The notes under the pieces were generated by a model. The model worked only from the letters and a program-made list of their open reading frames with translations. It ran no database searches and was not told the origin of the DNA. Positions 1 through 8,749 of a stretch of 64,000 nucleotides of DNA are shown here, piece by piece. Position 1 is the first letter of the stretch; the number at the start of each line of letters is the position of its first letter. Both the position numbers and the translations under genes were made by a program. This DNA is from Specibacter cremeus (GTDB taxonomy: Bacteria > Actinomycetota > Actinomycetes > Actinomycetales > Micrococcaceae), in contig NZ_RWKQ01000012.1 in assembly GCF_003946885.1 (NCBI RefSeq), positions 1 to 64,000 of the forward strand. Direction: 5' to 3'.

Positions 1-139
1 CAGGCGGTGGCCGCCGCCTGTGCAAGCACGCCGGCACCGACACCCGGCAAGCACCAGCAACACAGGTTAAATCTCAAGCTCAGCTGGCCTCTAAATTTTG
101 TTGTGGGGTCTTTTGATGGCCGGATAGCAGGTTCCCGCC

Positions 140-232
140 CCCCCGTCCATCGTGTGGACATGGACGGGGGCGAGCCGTGCGGCACCGTTGGGATGCCCAG
201 GCACCGGCATGGGCCGCTGTTTGGGCATCCCA
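140..232 (-). terminator. hairpins downstream of the ferritin-like gene
   Basis: Two inverted repeats lie beyond the stop of the minus-strand gene that ends at 244. One has 11-bp perfect arms (140-150 with 160-170). The other has 11-bp perfect arms (189-199 with 222-232). Neither is followed by a clear U-tract, so a transcription-termination or mRNA 3'-end role is inferred from position. I see no gene in bases 1-243. Confidence 0.4.
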
Positions 233-243
233 GGGGCCTGGGG

Positions 244-1215
244 TCAGTCGTCGCCGTCGTTGTCGTTGTCACCGCTGGTGTTGATAGTCCCATTCACGCC
301 GGCGGGGAAGAAGCCGCCGGAGCGGACCTGCTCGGCGTTGAGGTAGGCGATGTTGAGCACTTGGGCGGCGCTGCGGCTGAAGGCGATGCCGTTGGCGTCC
401 GCCGGCACGATGTTGGCCGTCGTGCTGTTGCCGATGCCCTGGTCGTCGTCGGTGGGCCCATCCAGGCTGTCGCGCGCGTCCGAGATCTTCTGCACGGTGG
501 GGTAGATGAGCTTCGGGACCGCGACGCCAAAGGTGTAGAGGGTGCTGCGGATGGTGGCCGCGTGGTAGGCCTCGACGGCCAGGATGCCCGCCGCCGCCTC
601 CAGGTAGGTCTTGTTGCTGATCAGCGGTGCGGCCCCCTTGTAGGCGGTGACGCCGACGTCCTCGAAGATGAAGGCGGCGAACAGGAAGTTCAGCTCGTTC
701 GCGTAGGGGTCGAACGTCTGGTGCTTGCCGATGATGCCGGCAGCCCGGGCGGCGGCGGTGAAGCTCGCGTCCAGGCTGATGGCCGGGCGGGACACGGCCG
801 CCGATCCCAGGGCGCCGCGCAGGAACGCCACGTGGGCCTTCTCGTCGGCGGCGATCTCCTCGGCGAACCTGCGGACGTAGGGCGTTTCGAACCGGGCGGC
901 CCGGCCACCGGAGACAGGCCCGCGCGTGCCGGTGCCGGTGGTCAGGCTGTCCGGCAACCCCATGCCCGTGACCGCGCGCAGGTAGAACTCGGCCTCCAAG
1001 TACTCGAGGTTGAGGGCGAAGTTCAGGATCGCGCCATCGCTGGGGGCGCCGGCGGCGGCCGGCGTCGTGCTGGCCGCGGCGGCTGCGGCGGAGACGAGCA
1101 TCGCTGCGCCGGCACCGGCGCCCACCATGCCCGCGGCCCGGAAAAAGCGGCGACGGTCCACCGGGTTTTCCGCGCTTCTGTCGATTGCGTGGGTAATGAA
1201 GGATTGGTCGAACAT
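244..1215 (-). CDS. Tat-exported ferritin-like domain protein
   Basis: 323 residues. The N-terminus carries a twin-arginine signal ([11 protein letters not shown], then an Ala-rich hydrophobic stretch), so export by the Tat route is likely. The mature part ([49 protein letters not shown]) has the helical Glu/His pattern of the ferritin-like proteins related to plant desiccation proteins. The C-terminus is very acidic (Asp/Asn-rich). I chose the ATG at 1215 because AGGAGA lies 7 bases upstream; the longer frame would need a TTG inside that ribosome site. No metal-oxidase activity is established for this subfamily. It stands alone and is read away from the next gene. Confidence 0.8.
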   Translation of the reverse strand: MFDQSFITHAIDRSAENPVDRRRFFRAAGMVGAGAGAAMLVSAAAAAASTTPAAAGAPSDGAILNFALNLEYLEAEFYLRAVTGMGLPDSLTTGTGTRGPVSGGRAARFETPYVRRFAEEIAADEKAHVAFLRGALGSAAVSRPAISLDASFTAAARAAGIIGKHQTFDPYANELNFLFAAFIFEDVGVTAYKGAAPLISNKTYLEAAAGILAVEAYHAATIRSTLYTFGVAVPKLIYPTVQKISDARDSLDGPTDDDQGIGNSTTANIVPADANGIAFSRSAAQVLNIAYLNAEQVRSGGFFPAGVNGTINTSGDNDNDGDD

Positions 1216-1556
1216 CGAAGGTTCTCCTGCCAAGTTTTCACTATGGCGGGGGCAGGACTCCTCTTCTCACACCCAGCCCTGTGACTGCCCTCGTCGCCAC
1301 CGTCCTGTTGACGCTGACGAGTCATAGGGTAATTGGTGGCGGCCAGGGTTGGGAAGGGAAATGAACCAGAAACCCGCACCGTGCCCTCAAACTCGCCGGT
1401 ATCACCAGCGGCCAACGACTTGGCAGAAGCCCTGGGCAGGGATCACGGAGCGCCCACAGGCCACCTTCCCCGCTCGAGCCCTTGTGCGGGATTCGTGTCC
1501 TTTGTAGGCTTATTTTGTCGAGCAGTCGGCCATGAAACGCCCCATACGGAGTTCTC
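1216..1556. other. intergenic region between divergent genes
   Basis: 341 bases between the divergent ferritin-like and GNAT genes. It must hold both promoters, but I could not pick convincing -35/-10 pairs. The open frames here are short, on both strands, without ribosome sites, and look like chance frames in GC-rich DNA. Confidence 0.4.
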
Positions 1557-2027
1557 ATGAAATTGGAATCTGCGTCCGCGTTGCCTGCGCCTCCATCGGA
1601 AGCGAATGCCACCGCTTGCTCTTGGGCAAGACCCCCGATCGCATTTGCGCATAATCAATTGCTGTCCCAATTTGAGATCTATCATTCCGGTCTACTGGCC
1701 GGATACGTCAGGTACAGAATGTGGGGCCCGGATATGTGGCTTCTCTACACGCAGATGACCAGATCGACCGGTATTCGACTAACCGATGCGCTCATTCGCG
1801 ACGTCCTCGAGGATGCGAGCAGGCGGCGGGTAGCCGTCCACCCGTATTGCACCCTCGTTCGGAAGTTCATTTGTGAACATCCTGTCTATATCGAGTTGGT
1901 CCCCAGGGAAGTTCGCGGCCGGTTCAGGCTGCCCGACTCATCTGCAGTGGCCCAACGCCGGCAGAAGGCGGCTTTGTCGACATACGCTGACGGCAACGAA
2001 AACACTCCCATCGTGGAGCACTCGTAA
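1557..2027 (+). CDS. small GNAT-like (YidJ-type) N-acetyltransferase
   Basis: 156 residues. The segment with LTDALIRDVLEDASRRR, VAVHPYCTLVRKFICEHP and YIELVP matches the compact GCN5-related family typified by YjdJ/YidJ, in which the VxPxCxxVxxFIxxHPxY block forms the acetyl-CoA site. The first ~45 residues look unstructured. The ATG has GGAG 6 bases upstream. The substrate is unknown; these small enzymes are thought to acetylate metabolites or proteins. The following membrane-protein gene is about 43 bases downstream on the same strand and may be co-transcribed. Confidence 0.7.
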   Translation: MKLESASALPAPPSEANATACSWARPPIAFAHNQLLSQFEIYHSGLLAGYVRYRMWGPDMWLLYTQMTRSTGIRLTDALIRDVLEDASRRRVAVHPYCTLVRKFICEHPVYIELVPREVRGRFRLPDSSAVAQRRQKAALSTYADGNENTPIVEHS

Positions 2028-2070
2028 GACGGCGCGCAAAGGGGCGTCCAAGGGAAGGAACTGCATCACC

Positions 2071-2526
2071 ATGCAATGGATCTGGATTGTCATTGGCATC
2101 ATCGTCGTGCTGATCATCATCGGCATTCTGGTCACGGTTGCGCGCCGGCAGGGCCGGGCCCGCGTGGAACGACGGGACGAAGAAGATCGACGACGGGCAG
2201 CCACGATGCGTGACGCCGCAAAATCGGTGGAACTTGACGGACTCGAATCCAAGGCGGACGCCGCCGAGACCGATGCAGCGGCAGATCGTGCCGCCATCGA
2301 CGCCGAGCGACTTCGGTTGAAGGCCGAGGAACAGCGCCAGGCCGCCACCGAGCAGGGTGCGGACTCCGCCGAACGCCGGCGCCAGGCTGACGCCCTCGAC
2401 CCGGACGTCAGCGGGCGAGACGAACACCGAGGAAGCATGGACGGGGCGGCCGCAGGTGGGCTGGACGTGGAAGGCAGCGAAACCGACCGGCGAGGCACCC
2501 ACCGGCGGGACCCGGACGACACATAG
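2071..2526 (+). CDS. small single-pass membrane protein with charged coiled coil
   Basis: 151 residues. One strongly hydrophobic N-terminal helix (IWIVIGIIVVLIIIGILV) is followed by a basic stretch and an Ala/Glu/Arg-rich helix (about residues 35-110) that looks like a coiled coil, then a polar disordered tail. The start was set at 2071 by AAGGAA upstream, shortening the open frame. Similar membrane-anchored stress proteins are common in Micrococcaceae, but I do not recognise a named family. It lies 8 bases before the YihY gene, so the two are probably translated from one transcript. Confidence 0.6.
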   Translation: MQWIWIVIGIIVVLIIIGILVTVARRQGRARVERRDEEDRRRAATMRDAAKSVELDGLESKADAAETDAAADRAAIDAERLRLKAEEQRQAATEQGADSAERRRQADALDPDVSGRDEHRGSMDGAAAGGLDVEGSETDRRGTHRRDPDDT

Positions 2527-2534
2527 TTGCCGCC

Positions 2535-3644
2535 ATGGTCACCGAGGCGCCGAACACGGGCGGATTGCCGCCTCTTGCGGAAAACAGCCCCGGCCCCTCG
2601 TGGACATTGATTCTCCGACGGGCCGTGCGGGAATTCGGTCGGGACGGGTGCACGGATCTGGCCGCGGCACTGACCTACTTCGGCGTCTTGTCGTTGTTCC
2701 CGGCAATTCTTGCCTTGGTCTCGATCCTGGGCCTCATCGGAAACGCCAAGCAAACGACCGAGGCACTGATGGGCGTCCTTGGCGCCGTGATGCAGGGCCC
2801 GGCCCTGGACGTGGTCAGGGGCGCCGTGTCCAATGTGACAACGTCACCGGCCGCCGGATGGACGTTCTTCCTGGGTATTGTGGCCGCATTGTGGTCTGCT
2901 GGCGGGTACGTTGGGGCTTTCGGCCGCGCGATGAACAAGGTCTACGGTGTCGAGGAGGGCCGGTCCGGATGGAAACTTCGGCTATCCACATTGGCACTCA
3001 CGGTGCTTGTCGTGGTCCTGGTCGCCATGATGGCCGTCCTGCTGGTCGTCTCAGGACCTGTGGCCCGTGCACTGGGCGATGCGATCGGGGCCGGGAGCGC
3101 CGTCGTCGTGCTGTGGCAGGCGGGCAAATGGCCCGTTTTGGGGATTGCCGCCGTCGTGCTTGTCGCGATTCTCTACCAGGCGACGCCGAACTTCCACCCG
3201 CCGCGCTGGCGCTGGTTGGGTTGGGGCGCGGCATGCGCGCTGCTGCTGCTTATTGCCACGTCCATCGGCTTCGGATTCTACGTGGTGAACTTCAGCAGTT
3301 ACGAGAAGACCTTCGGGACCATTGCCGGGGCGATCATCCTGCTCCTGTGGTTGTGGATTTGCAACTTGGCCCTGCTATTCGGCGCCGAACTCGACGCGGA
3401 GATTGAGCGCGGCCGTGAGCTACGCGCCGGGCTCGACGCACATGAGTCCCTGGTTCTCGAGCCGCGGTCCACGACGACAATTGCCACAAGCCGCCGGCGG
3501 CAGCGCGATGAGGTGGCTGCCGGAGAACCTGGCGCGCGGCGCTGGGGCAACGGCCAGACCGTGGGCGTTGTGCTCGGCGCATCATCCATGGTGGCTCTTT
3601 GGGGTTACCTGCAGCACCGGTGGGAGAAACAGGAGAATCGCTGA
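2535..3644 (+). CDS. YihY/virulence factor BrkB family membrane protein
   Basis: 369 residues with about six hydrophobic helices. Family landmarks are the N-terminal DLAAALTYFGVLSLFPAIL segment, a central W-rich loop (TPNFHPPRWRWLGWGA) and GTIAGAIILLLWLWI near the last helix, followed by GAELDAEIERGR. These match the UPF0761/YihY fold once wrongly called RNase BN. Its biochemical role is unknown; an inner-membrane transport or envelope role is inferred. A C-terminal single helix after residue ~345 is an extra often seen in actinobacteria. No clear ribosome site precedes the ATG, which fits translational coupling to the gene ending 8 bases earlier. Confidence 0.85.
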   Translation: MVTEAPNTGGLPPLAENSPGPSWTLILRRAVREFGRDGCTDLAAALTYFGVLSLFPAILALVSILGLIGNAKQTTEALMGVLGAVMQGPALDVVRGAVSNVTTSPAAGWTFFLGIVAALWSAGGYVGAFGRAMNKVYGVEEGRSGWKLRLSTLALTVLVVVLVAMMAVLLVVSGPVARALGDAIGAGSAVVVLWQAGKWPVLGIAAVVLVAILYQATPNFHPPRWRWLGWGAACALLLLIATSIGFGFYVVNFSSYEKTFGTIAGAIILLLWLWICNLALLFGAELDAEIERGRELRAGLDAHESLVLEPRSTTTIATSRRRQRDEVAAGEPGARRWGNGQTVGVVLGASSMVALWGYLQHRWEKQENR

Positions 3645-3720
3645 CGAACGGGTCAAGGGTGGCACCGAGACTCGCCAGTACCGGCGGGACCATCAACCAA
3701 TCAAGGAACGAGGACAGACA

Positions 3721-3987
3721 ATGCCCCGCAAGGCGAACTCACGATTGAAGGATCCGGAGCTTTACGAAGAGCTGCGCGATGACGGTGCCTCCAAGCAAAA
3801 GGCCGCACGAATCTCCAACGCCGCTGCCAAGGAAGGACGAAGTGCCATTGGTCGAAGGGGAGGCAAGGCGGCCAACTATGAAGAATGGACCGTGGCCAAG
3901 CTGCGGGCACGGGCCAAGGAGATCGGTCTCACCGGGTACTCCCACCAGCGCAAGAGCGAGCTCATCGACTCGTTGCGCAACTCGTAG
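3721..3987 (+). CDS. small Rho-N/SAP-like helical protein
   Basis: 88 residues, basic. The first half (SRLKDPELYEELRDDGAS, KQKAARISNAAAKEG) is typical of a small conserved actinobacterial protein. The second half, WTVAKLRARAKEIGLTGYS followed by QRKSELIDSLRNS, is the helix-extended-helix of a SAP or Rho N-terminal domain, known to bind nucleic acid. A DNA- or RNA-binding role is therefore inferred. GAGGA sits 8 bases before the ATG. It lies in a run of same-strand stress and membrane genes. Confidence 0.75.
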   Translation: MPRKANSRLKDPELYEELRDDGASKQKAARISNAAAKEGRSAIGRRGGKAANYEEWTVAKLRARAKEIGLTGYSHQRKSELIDSLRNS

Positions 3988-4020
3988 TTGTGAACTAGAC
4001 GATATGAAGGTGCGTGAGCC

Positions 4021-4569
4021 ATGACCACAGGGGGCGGCGAGACTGAACCGCCGGCGACCGACGGCGACCGACGGAACGAGACCCGCGCCGAGCAACTGGA
4101 CCGCAACTGGCTCGAACTGCTCCAGGAGTTGAGGGTTATGCAGACGGGAGTCCAGGTCATGGCCGGGTTCCTGCTCACCCTTCCGTTCCAGCAGCGCTTC
4201 AGCAAGCTCGATGCCGGTCAGGTGGCCCTTTATCTGGCGTTGGTCATCGTCGCCGCGGCGGCCACCGGGCTCATGATGGTCCCGGTGGCCCTGCACCGGC
4301 GCCTGTTCCGGCACAAGGTCAAGGCGAAGCTGGTCGAAGCCGGCAACCGCATCCTCAAGGTCGCCGTGGGCCTGGTGGCCGCGCTCGTGACGGGCGCGAC
4401 AGCCCTGACCTTCTATGTTGTGACAAATGGTGTCATCAGCGCCATCGCGGCCGTAGCAGTCGGCCTCGCCCTCGCGGCCGGGCTGCTGCTCTACCCCATG
4501 CTCGTCTGGCATCCGTCCCACCACGAGCTACGCTCGACCGAGCCACGCGATGCCACCCACGAAGACTGA
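4021..4569 (+). CDS. DUF6328-type membrane protein
   Basis: 182 residues. After a polar N-terminus, NWLELLQELRVMQTGVQVMA and FLLTLPFQQRFSKLD mark a conserved family of actinobacterial membrane proteins (DUF6328 as I recall it). Four hydrophobic helices follow at roughly residues 45-60, 72-92, 115-135 and 140-160. Function is unknown. GAAGG precedes the ATG. It starts 33 bases after the SAP-like gene and could share its transcript. Confidence 0.7.
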   Translation: MTTGGGETEPPATDGDRRNETRAEQLDRNWLELLQELRVMQTGVQVMAGFLLTLPFQQRFSKLDAGQVALYLALVIVAAAATGLMMVPVALHRRLFRHKVKAKLVEAGNRILKVAVGLVAALVTGATALTFYVVTNGVISAIAAVAVGLALAAGLLLYPMLVWHPSHHELRSTEPRDATHED

Positions 4570-4701
4570 CAACCCGTTGACCCCGGGTTGGACGGCCAAG
4601 AAATCGCAGACCACGTCCAATCCATGGGCCGGATCGCTCCGAACCACAGTACAGGCCCGCCCTTTCGCGGACGGGCCACTGTTACCAGGAGGATCCTTCC
4701 G

Positions 4702-5487
4702 ATGAACAAGAAATCTGCATTCCTGATGGTGCCGGCGCTGGCGGCGGGGGCACTGATGCTCTCCGTCAGTCCCGCTTCGGCTGCCGGCGACGCTTCGTAC
4801 CAGGCCACCTTGGGGCCCATCAACGGCACTGGCGCCAGCGGCACCGTGATGATCAGCCTCAACGGCTCGCAGGCGACCGTGACCGAGGATGTCACGGGAC
4901 TGGCCGCAACGTTTGGCGGCAAGCCCTACCCGCATGTCCAGCACATCCACATCGGCGCGAAGGGCATGTGCCCGACTACCGCCGCCGACACGAACAAGGA
5001 TGGGGTCATCAGCACCACGGAGGGCGCACCCGCTTACGGTGCCATCGGCACGACGCTGTCCACCTCCGGGGACACGAGCCCGGCGGCCGGCACCGATCTG
5101 GCCGTGGCGGGGATGGGGCCCACCTACCACTACGAGCGCACGTTCACGATGAACGCGAAGACCATAGCCGCGCTGCAGGCCGGCACCGCCGTGGTCGTGG
5201 TTCACGGTTTGGATCCGGCGACGCTGTCCGCCACGGCGCAGAAGGAGAAGAGCGATCTGGTGCCATCCCTGCCGCTGGCGGCCACGTCGCCTGCCCTGTG
5301 CGGACCGGTGGTTGCCTCCCAGATGGCTGAAATGCCGGGCGGCGCACCCGGGACGGGCATCACCCACACCGCGGCCACCGGCACCGCGAACGGCTCCGAA
5401 GCCGGCCTGATCGCCGGGGGCGGCGCACTTCTCCTGGCCGCCGGGGGAGCGCTGGCCTGGCGTCGCCGGCTCGCGGCCAAGGACTAG
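4702..5487 (+). CDS. CHRD-like secreted, C-terminally anchored surface protein
   Basis: 261 residues. A signal peptide (MNKKSAFLMVPALAAGALML to ASAAG) is followed by a beta-rich domain with a His motif (PHVQHIHIGAKGMCPT) and a DTNKDGVIS loop resembling an EF-hand, as in CHRD-type extracellular proteins. The C-terminus has TAATG, then a spacer, a hydrophobic helix (AGLIAGGGALLLAAGGALAW) and RRRLAAKD, laid out like a sortase sorting signal although no LPxTG is present. The start at 4702 is fixed by a strong AGGAGG; the longer upstream frame lacks one. The sortase gene follows 16 bases later, suggesting substrate and enzyme are paired. Confidence 0.75.
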   Translation: MNKKSAFLMVPALAAGALMLSVSPASAAGDASYQATLGPINGTGASGTVMISLNGSQATVTEDVTGLAATFGGKPYPHVQHIHIGAKGMCPTTAADTNKDGVISTTEGAPAYGAIGTTLSTSGDTSPAAGTDLAVAGMGPTYHYERTFTMNAKTIAALQAGTAVVVVHGLDPATLSATAQKEKSDLVPSLPLAATSPALCGPVVASQMAEMPGGAPGTGITHTAATGTANGSEAGLIAGGGALLLAAGGALAWRRRLAAKD

Positions 5488-5503
5488 AAACGCGTCTGAA
5501 TCC

Positions 5504-6238
5504 ATGGGCACCCGTGATCGCAGTCGCCGCGGACGCCGCATCGCGTCCGCGGCGGCCGCCCTGCTGTTCGCCGGGGGCGCCACCGTCATCGGCATCGGCG
5601 TCGCGGACGGTTCCGGCTTGGCCGCCTCATCGGGAGCCGCCGGCCGGACCGCGTCGCCGACGACGGCGGCCCCCACACACCCGGCCACCGGTGGTGGCAC
5701 TCCGACCGCCGCCACCGGTGCCCCGTACATTCCGGTCCTCCCGAAACCGGCCACCCCGACGGGACCGATCCTGCCCGCGGCCATACCGGTGACACTGGAT
5801 GTGCCCGACATCGGCGTGCATGCCGATCTGATGCAACTGGGCCGGGCCACGAACGGCGCTGCCGAAACTCCGCCGGGACAGTCGGGCACGTTGGCCGGGT
5901 GGTACAAGTTCTCTCCGGCGCCAGGCCAACTGGGACCCGCGGTCATCCTGGGTCACATCAATACCGACTACAGCAATATCGGCGTCTTCTACCGGCTGCA
6001 CGAACTTCGATCCGGCGATGAATTCACCGTGCACCGGTCCGACGGGTTGGCCGCCGTGTTCCGGGTCTACAAGTTGGCCGAGTTCCCCAAGAGCGGGTTC
6101 CCGACGTTCGGCGTGTATGGAAACACGGATCGCGCTGAAATCAGGCTCATCACCTGCGGCGGCTTCAATGCCGCATCCGGGCAATACACGGAGAACACGG
6201 TGGCCTATGCCTACCTTGTCGGAAGCCGCCGGGAGTGA
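5504..6238 (+). CDS. class F-type sortase
   Basis: 244 residues. One N-terminal membrane helix (RIASAAAALLFAGGATVIG) is followed by a Thr/Pro/Ala-rich linker and a sortase domain from about residue 90 (VTLDVPDIGVHADLMQLG). The catalytic His is in VILGHINTD and the Cys in RLITCGGFN. No Arg occurs in the 18 residues after TCGG, where sortases normally place the third active-site residue. Sortases cleave a sorting motif and link surface proteins to the wall; the likely substrate is the preceding CHRD-like protein. The next gene starts 39 bases downstream. Confidence 0.85.
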   Translation: MGTRDRSRRGRRIASAAAALLFAGGATVIGIGVADGSGLAASSGAAGRTASPTTAAPTHPATGGGTPTAATGAPYIPVLPKPATPTGPILPAAIPVTLDVPDIGVHADLMQLGRATNGAAETPPGQSGTLAGWYKFSPAPGQLGPAVILGHINTDYSNIGVFYRLHELRSGDEFTVHRSDGLAAVFRVYKLAEFPKSGFPTFGVYGNTDRAEIRLITCGGFNAASGQYTENTVAYAYLVGSRRE

Positions 6239-6277
6239 CGTGTGGCGCCGAACGCCGCACCTGAAAGGAAGTTCAAA

Positions 6278-6922
6278 ATGCCTACACGCATAATGAAGAT
6301 GGTGGCCGGGTGCGCCGCGGTGTCTGCCCTGGTGCTGACCGGCTGTGCGCCGGTCGCCGTCACCCGCGCTCCCTCCACAAGCCCTCGGAGTTTGACCCCT
6401 CCGAGCTCGATGGGAATGTCCATGGCACCCGGCCAGACCATGGCCCCCGGTGACACCATGCCGGGGATGGGCGCCGCCACGCCGTCGCCCGCCCAGCCGT
6501 CGGATGCGGCCAGGATGATTTGTGCCAACGAGACGATCCTGAACATCAAGAAAATCCTGGGTCTGGCCGCCACACCGGTGCCCGACAGCGCATGGAATGA
6601 CCAGCTGTACACCTGCACGTACCGGCTGCCTTACGGCTCCCTGGTCTTGTCCGTCAAGCAATCCGCCGGCGACGCCTTGGCAAGGTCGTATTTCGAACGT
6701 TTGCGAGCCGCTGCGACAACCGGGCAAGCGATCGAAGGCATGGCCAACCTCGGCTTGCCGGCCTTCAAGACAGGTACAAGCGTGTCCTTCGTGAAGGACA
6801 ACATGACACTGCTGGTCGACGCCGGACACCTCCCCGCATCGGTGGGGCCACATGAGGTGTCCCGCAGCGCGCTGGCGTATGAAGTCGCCACCGCTGTGCT
6901 GGCCTGCTGGCAGGGTGGCTGA
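6278..6922 (+). CDS. Met-rich lipoprotein of unknown function
   Basis: 214 residues. Signal peptide with lipobox LVLTGCAP, so likely lipid-anchored outside the membrane. After a Ser/Pro linker comes a Met-rich stretch (MGMSMAPGQTMAPGDTMPGM) like those that bind copper in other exported proteins. The rest is a folded domain with two Cys (MICANETI, YTCTYRLPYG) that could form a disulfide, and a third Cys near the end. AAAGGAAG precedes the chosen ATG; the frame extends upstream only through a weak GTG. It probably forms one transcript with the CHRD-like protein and sortase. I do not recognise the family. Confidence 0.65.
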   Translation: MPTRIMKMVAGCAAVSALVLTGCAPVAVTRAPSTSPRSLTPPSSMGMSMAPGQTMAPGDTMPGMGAATPSPAQPSDAARMICANETILNIKKILGLAATPVPDSAWNDQLYTCTYRLPYGSLVLSVKQSAGDALARSYFERLRAAATTGQAIEGMANLGLPAFKTGTSVSFVKDNMTLLVDAGHLPASVGPHEVSRSALAYEVATAVLACWQGG

Positions 6923-7003
6923 CCGGCTTTGGCGGCACCAACGGCCGACGGCGGCACTCACCCGCGTGCGCCGCCGTCGGCCACGCCCAATGGAGCCCCG
7001 GGT

Positions 7004-8170
7004 TCACTTGAGCCCACGGGCGGCCAGCCGTGGTTGGGTCCACTCGTCCTCCCGAGCATCGTCAGGGGCCCCGTGGGTGTCGACCACCGCGGCCGCAACG
7101 ACGTCGGAAAATCGCTGGCGAACGGCATAGGCCTGGCGCTGCCGGTGCGCGCAGCTCCCGTGGCTGAGACGACGTTTGATCAGGTAGCGGATCCGTTCGC
7201 TGTCACCGAACCCGGCAAGGGCCGTGCGCACATGATCCACCAGAGCGGCGACGGCCTGGTACGCCGGCGCCGGCCGCGACGTCCGTGGATCCAGCAGATC
7301 GCCCTCGAGTCCGCCGCGTGCGGCTTGCCACATGCCGGCCCTCAGGAGACTGGACGGGACCGGCGCGGGCGGTATGCCCAGACGCCACTGGCGCGCAGCC
7401 GTTTCGACCAGTGCGCGCGACAAGCCGGCAACCAGTTCCGCGGCCCCGAGGTCAAGGCAGACGTCGGGCACGCGGATTTCAACCGTCGGGAACGTCCTGG
7501 ACAGACGGGCATCAAAATAGACCATCCCTTTGTCCAGGAGGACACCCGTGGCCAGGAGGTCCCCGACCAACCGGTCATATGCGGCGACCGACCCGAAGAT
7601 CGGGGTCGGGCCCGAGGTCGGCCAGCGGTTCCACACCCGCGACCGGAAGCTGGCGTAACTGGTATCGTGCCCGTTCCAGAACGGGGAATTGGCACTCAAC
7701 GCCAATAGCACCGGCAGCCAGCTCCGGATCCCGTCCAGGACGCCCACCCCCTCCTCAGCAGAGGAGACCTCGACGTGCACGTGCATGCCGCAGGTCAATT
7801 GCTCAGCGGCGACAATGCCGTGCATCCGCGCCATCTCCGCGTACCGTCGGTTGGGACGCAAATGCGGAGTGGCGGGCATCGGGGACGTGGCCAGGGCGAC
7901 TATCCGTGCGCCGCTCGCCTGTGCCGCCGTGTCAGCGGCAACCCTACCGGCGGCGATTTGGCCGGCGAGTGTGGCGAGAGTTTCACACGGTTTCGTGGAA
8001 ACCTCGAGCTGTTCCAGCTGAAATTCCCCCGATAACCGGGATCCTGCGTCGCCCGGGAGACGTTTCGGATCGTCGGCAGCGGCGTCGAGTGCGCGTGAGG
8101 CAACCGGCAACGGACAGCCAGTCCGGGGATCTACGAGAAGGAATTCCTCCTCGACGCCCAAAGTGCGCAT
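7004..8170 (-). CDS. YbdK-type carboxylate-amine ligase (GCS2 family)
   Basis: 388 residues. The N-terminus MRTLGVEEEFLLVDP and the CGMHVHVEV, NSPFWNGHDT and FDARLSRTFPTVEIRVPDVC segments are landmarks of glutamate-cysteine ligase family 2 (YbdK/EgtA relatives). These enzymes join an amine to a glutamate-type carboxylate with ATP; YbdK has only weak glutamate-cysteine ligase activity and its true substrate is unknown. GGAGG lies about 10 bases before the ATG at 8170; longer upstream frames lack family similarity. It converges with the preceding lipoprotein gene, and the small gene upstream on the same strand may be co-transcribed. Confidence 0.85.
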   Translation of the reverse strand: MRTLGVEEEFLLVDPRTGCPLPVASRALDAAADDPKRLPGDAGSRLSGEFQLEQLEVSTKPCETLATLAGQIAAGRVAADTAAQASGARIVALATSPMPATPHLRPNRRYAEMARMHGIVAAEQLTCGMHVHVEVSSAEEGVGVLDGIRSWLPVLLALSANSPFWNGHDTSYASFRSRVWNRWPTSGPTPIFGSVAAYDRLVGDLLATGVLLDKGMVYFDARLSRTFPTVEIRVPDVCLDLGAAELVAGLSRALVETAARQWRLGIPPAPVPSSLLRAGMWQAARGGLEGDLLDPRTSRPAPAYQAVAALVDHVRTALAGFGDSERIRYLIKRRLSHGSCAHRQRQAYAVRQRFSDVVAAAVVDTHGAPDDAREDEWTQPRLAARGLK

Positions 8171-8252
8171 TTGGATGCACCCTCCTTTGCGACGCTGGCC
8201 GACCTTCACGGTGGCGGGGCCGGTGGATCCGGGGATTGCGACCGCCGGCAGC

Positions 8253-8495
8253 TCAGTGGGCGGGCTGTGGGGGATCGGAGGCGCCGTCGTCGGGCGGAAC
8301 CGCGCAGACAATCCTGTCGGGGTCCCGGGTCCGGGCCACGGCGTTGAAGTGGGCACGGCGGCCTTGGACGGCGAGCCGGATCAAGGTGGCGAGTTCGCGA
8401 CGTTGGGCCGGTGTCATTGGGGTCGGGGCTTCCATGAGAATTCCTTGAAAATGCTCATACTGTTGAAGGATCTCGGCCCTGCTTGCCGTTGCCAA
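8253..8495 (-). CDS. small conserved-looking protein, function unknown
   Basis: 80 residues with a TTG start. GGAGG sits 6 bases before that TTG, which is the main support. The sequence is helical (RAEILQQYEHFQGILME, TPAQRRELATLIRLAVQGRR) with a Pro/Asp-rich tail. It lies 82 bases upstream of the YbdK-type gene on the same strand, so it may be the first gene of that unit. I do not recognise a family, and no domain can be named. Confidence 0.5.
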   Translation of the reverse strand: MATASRAEILQQYEHFQGILMEAPTPMTPAQRRELATLIRLAVQGRRAHFNAVARTRDPDRIVCAVPPDDGASDPPQPAH

Positions 8496-8749
8496 TCGTG
8501 ACCTCCGGCCGTGTCGCGTGGCCCGAGGGACGTCCTGGTCGATGAACCGATGGATCGTCGTCCTTTGACATTAGGCCCCCAGCCGCCGGATGTCCACAAC
8601 GCGCGCGGCGCCGGATCAGGCTCCCGGCCGGGTGGGCCATTGCCGGGCTCACCGCTGGCGGGCACAATGAAATCATGTCGGCCGGGGTCCAGGTCCGGCT
8701 TCGCCGACATTCACTCAGTAGCCGTCCGGGCCTGGAAACCGGTACGGCC

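Noticed and set aside
7-1284. 425-residue plus-strand frame
   Set aside because: It is the antisense shadow of the ferritin-like gene, whose Tat signal, family motifs and ribosome site are on the minus strand.
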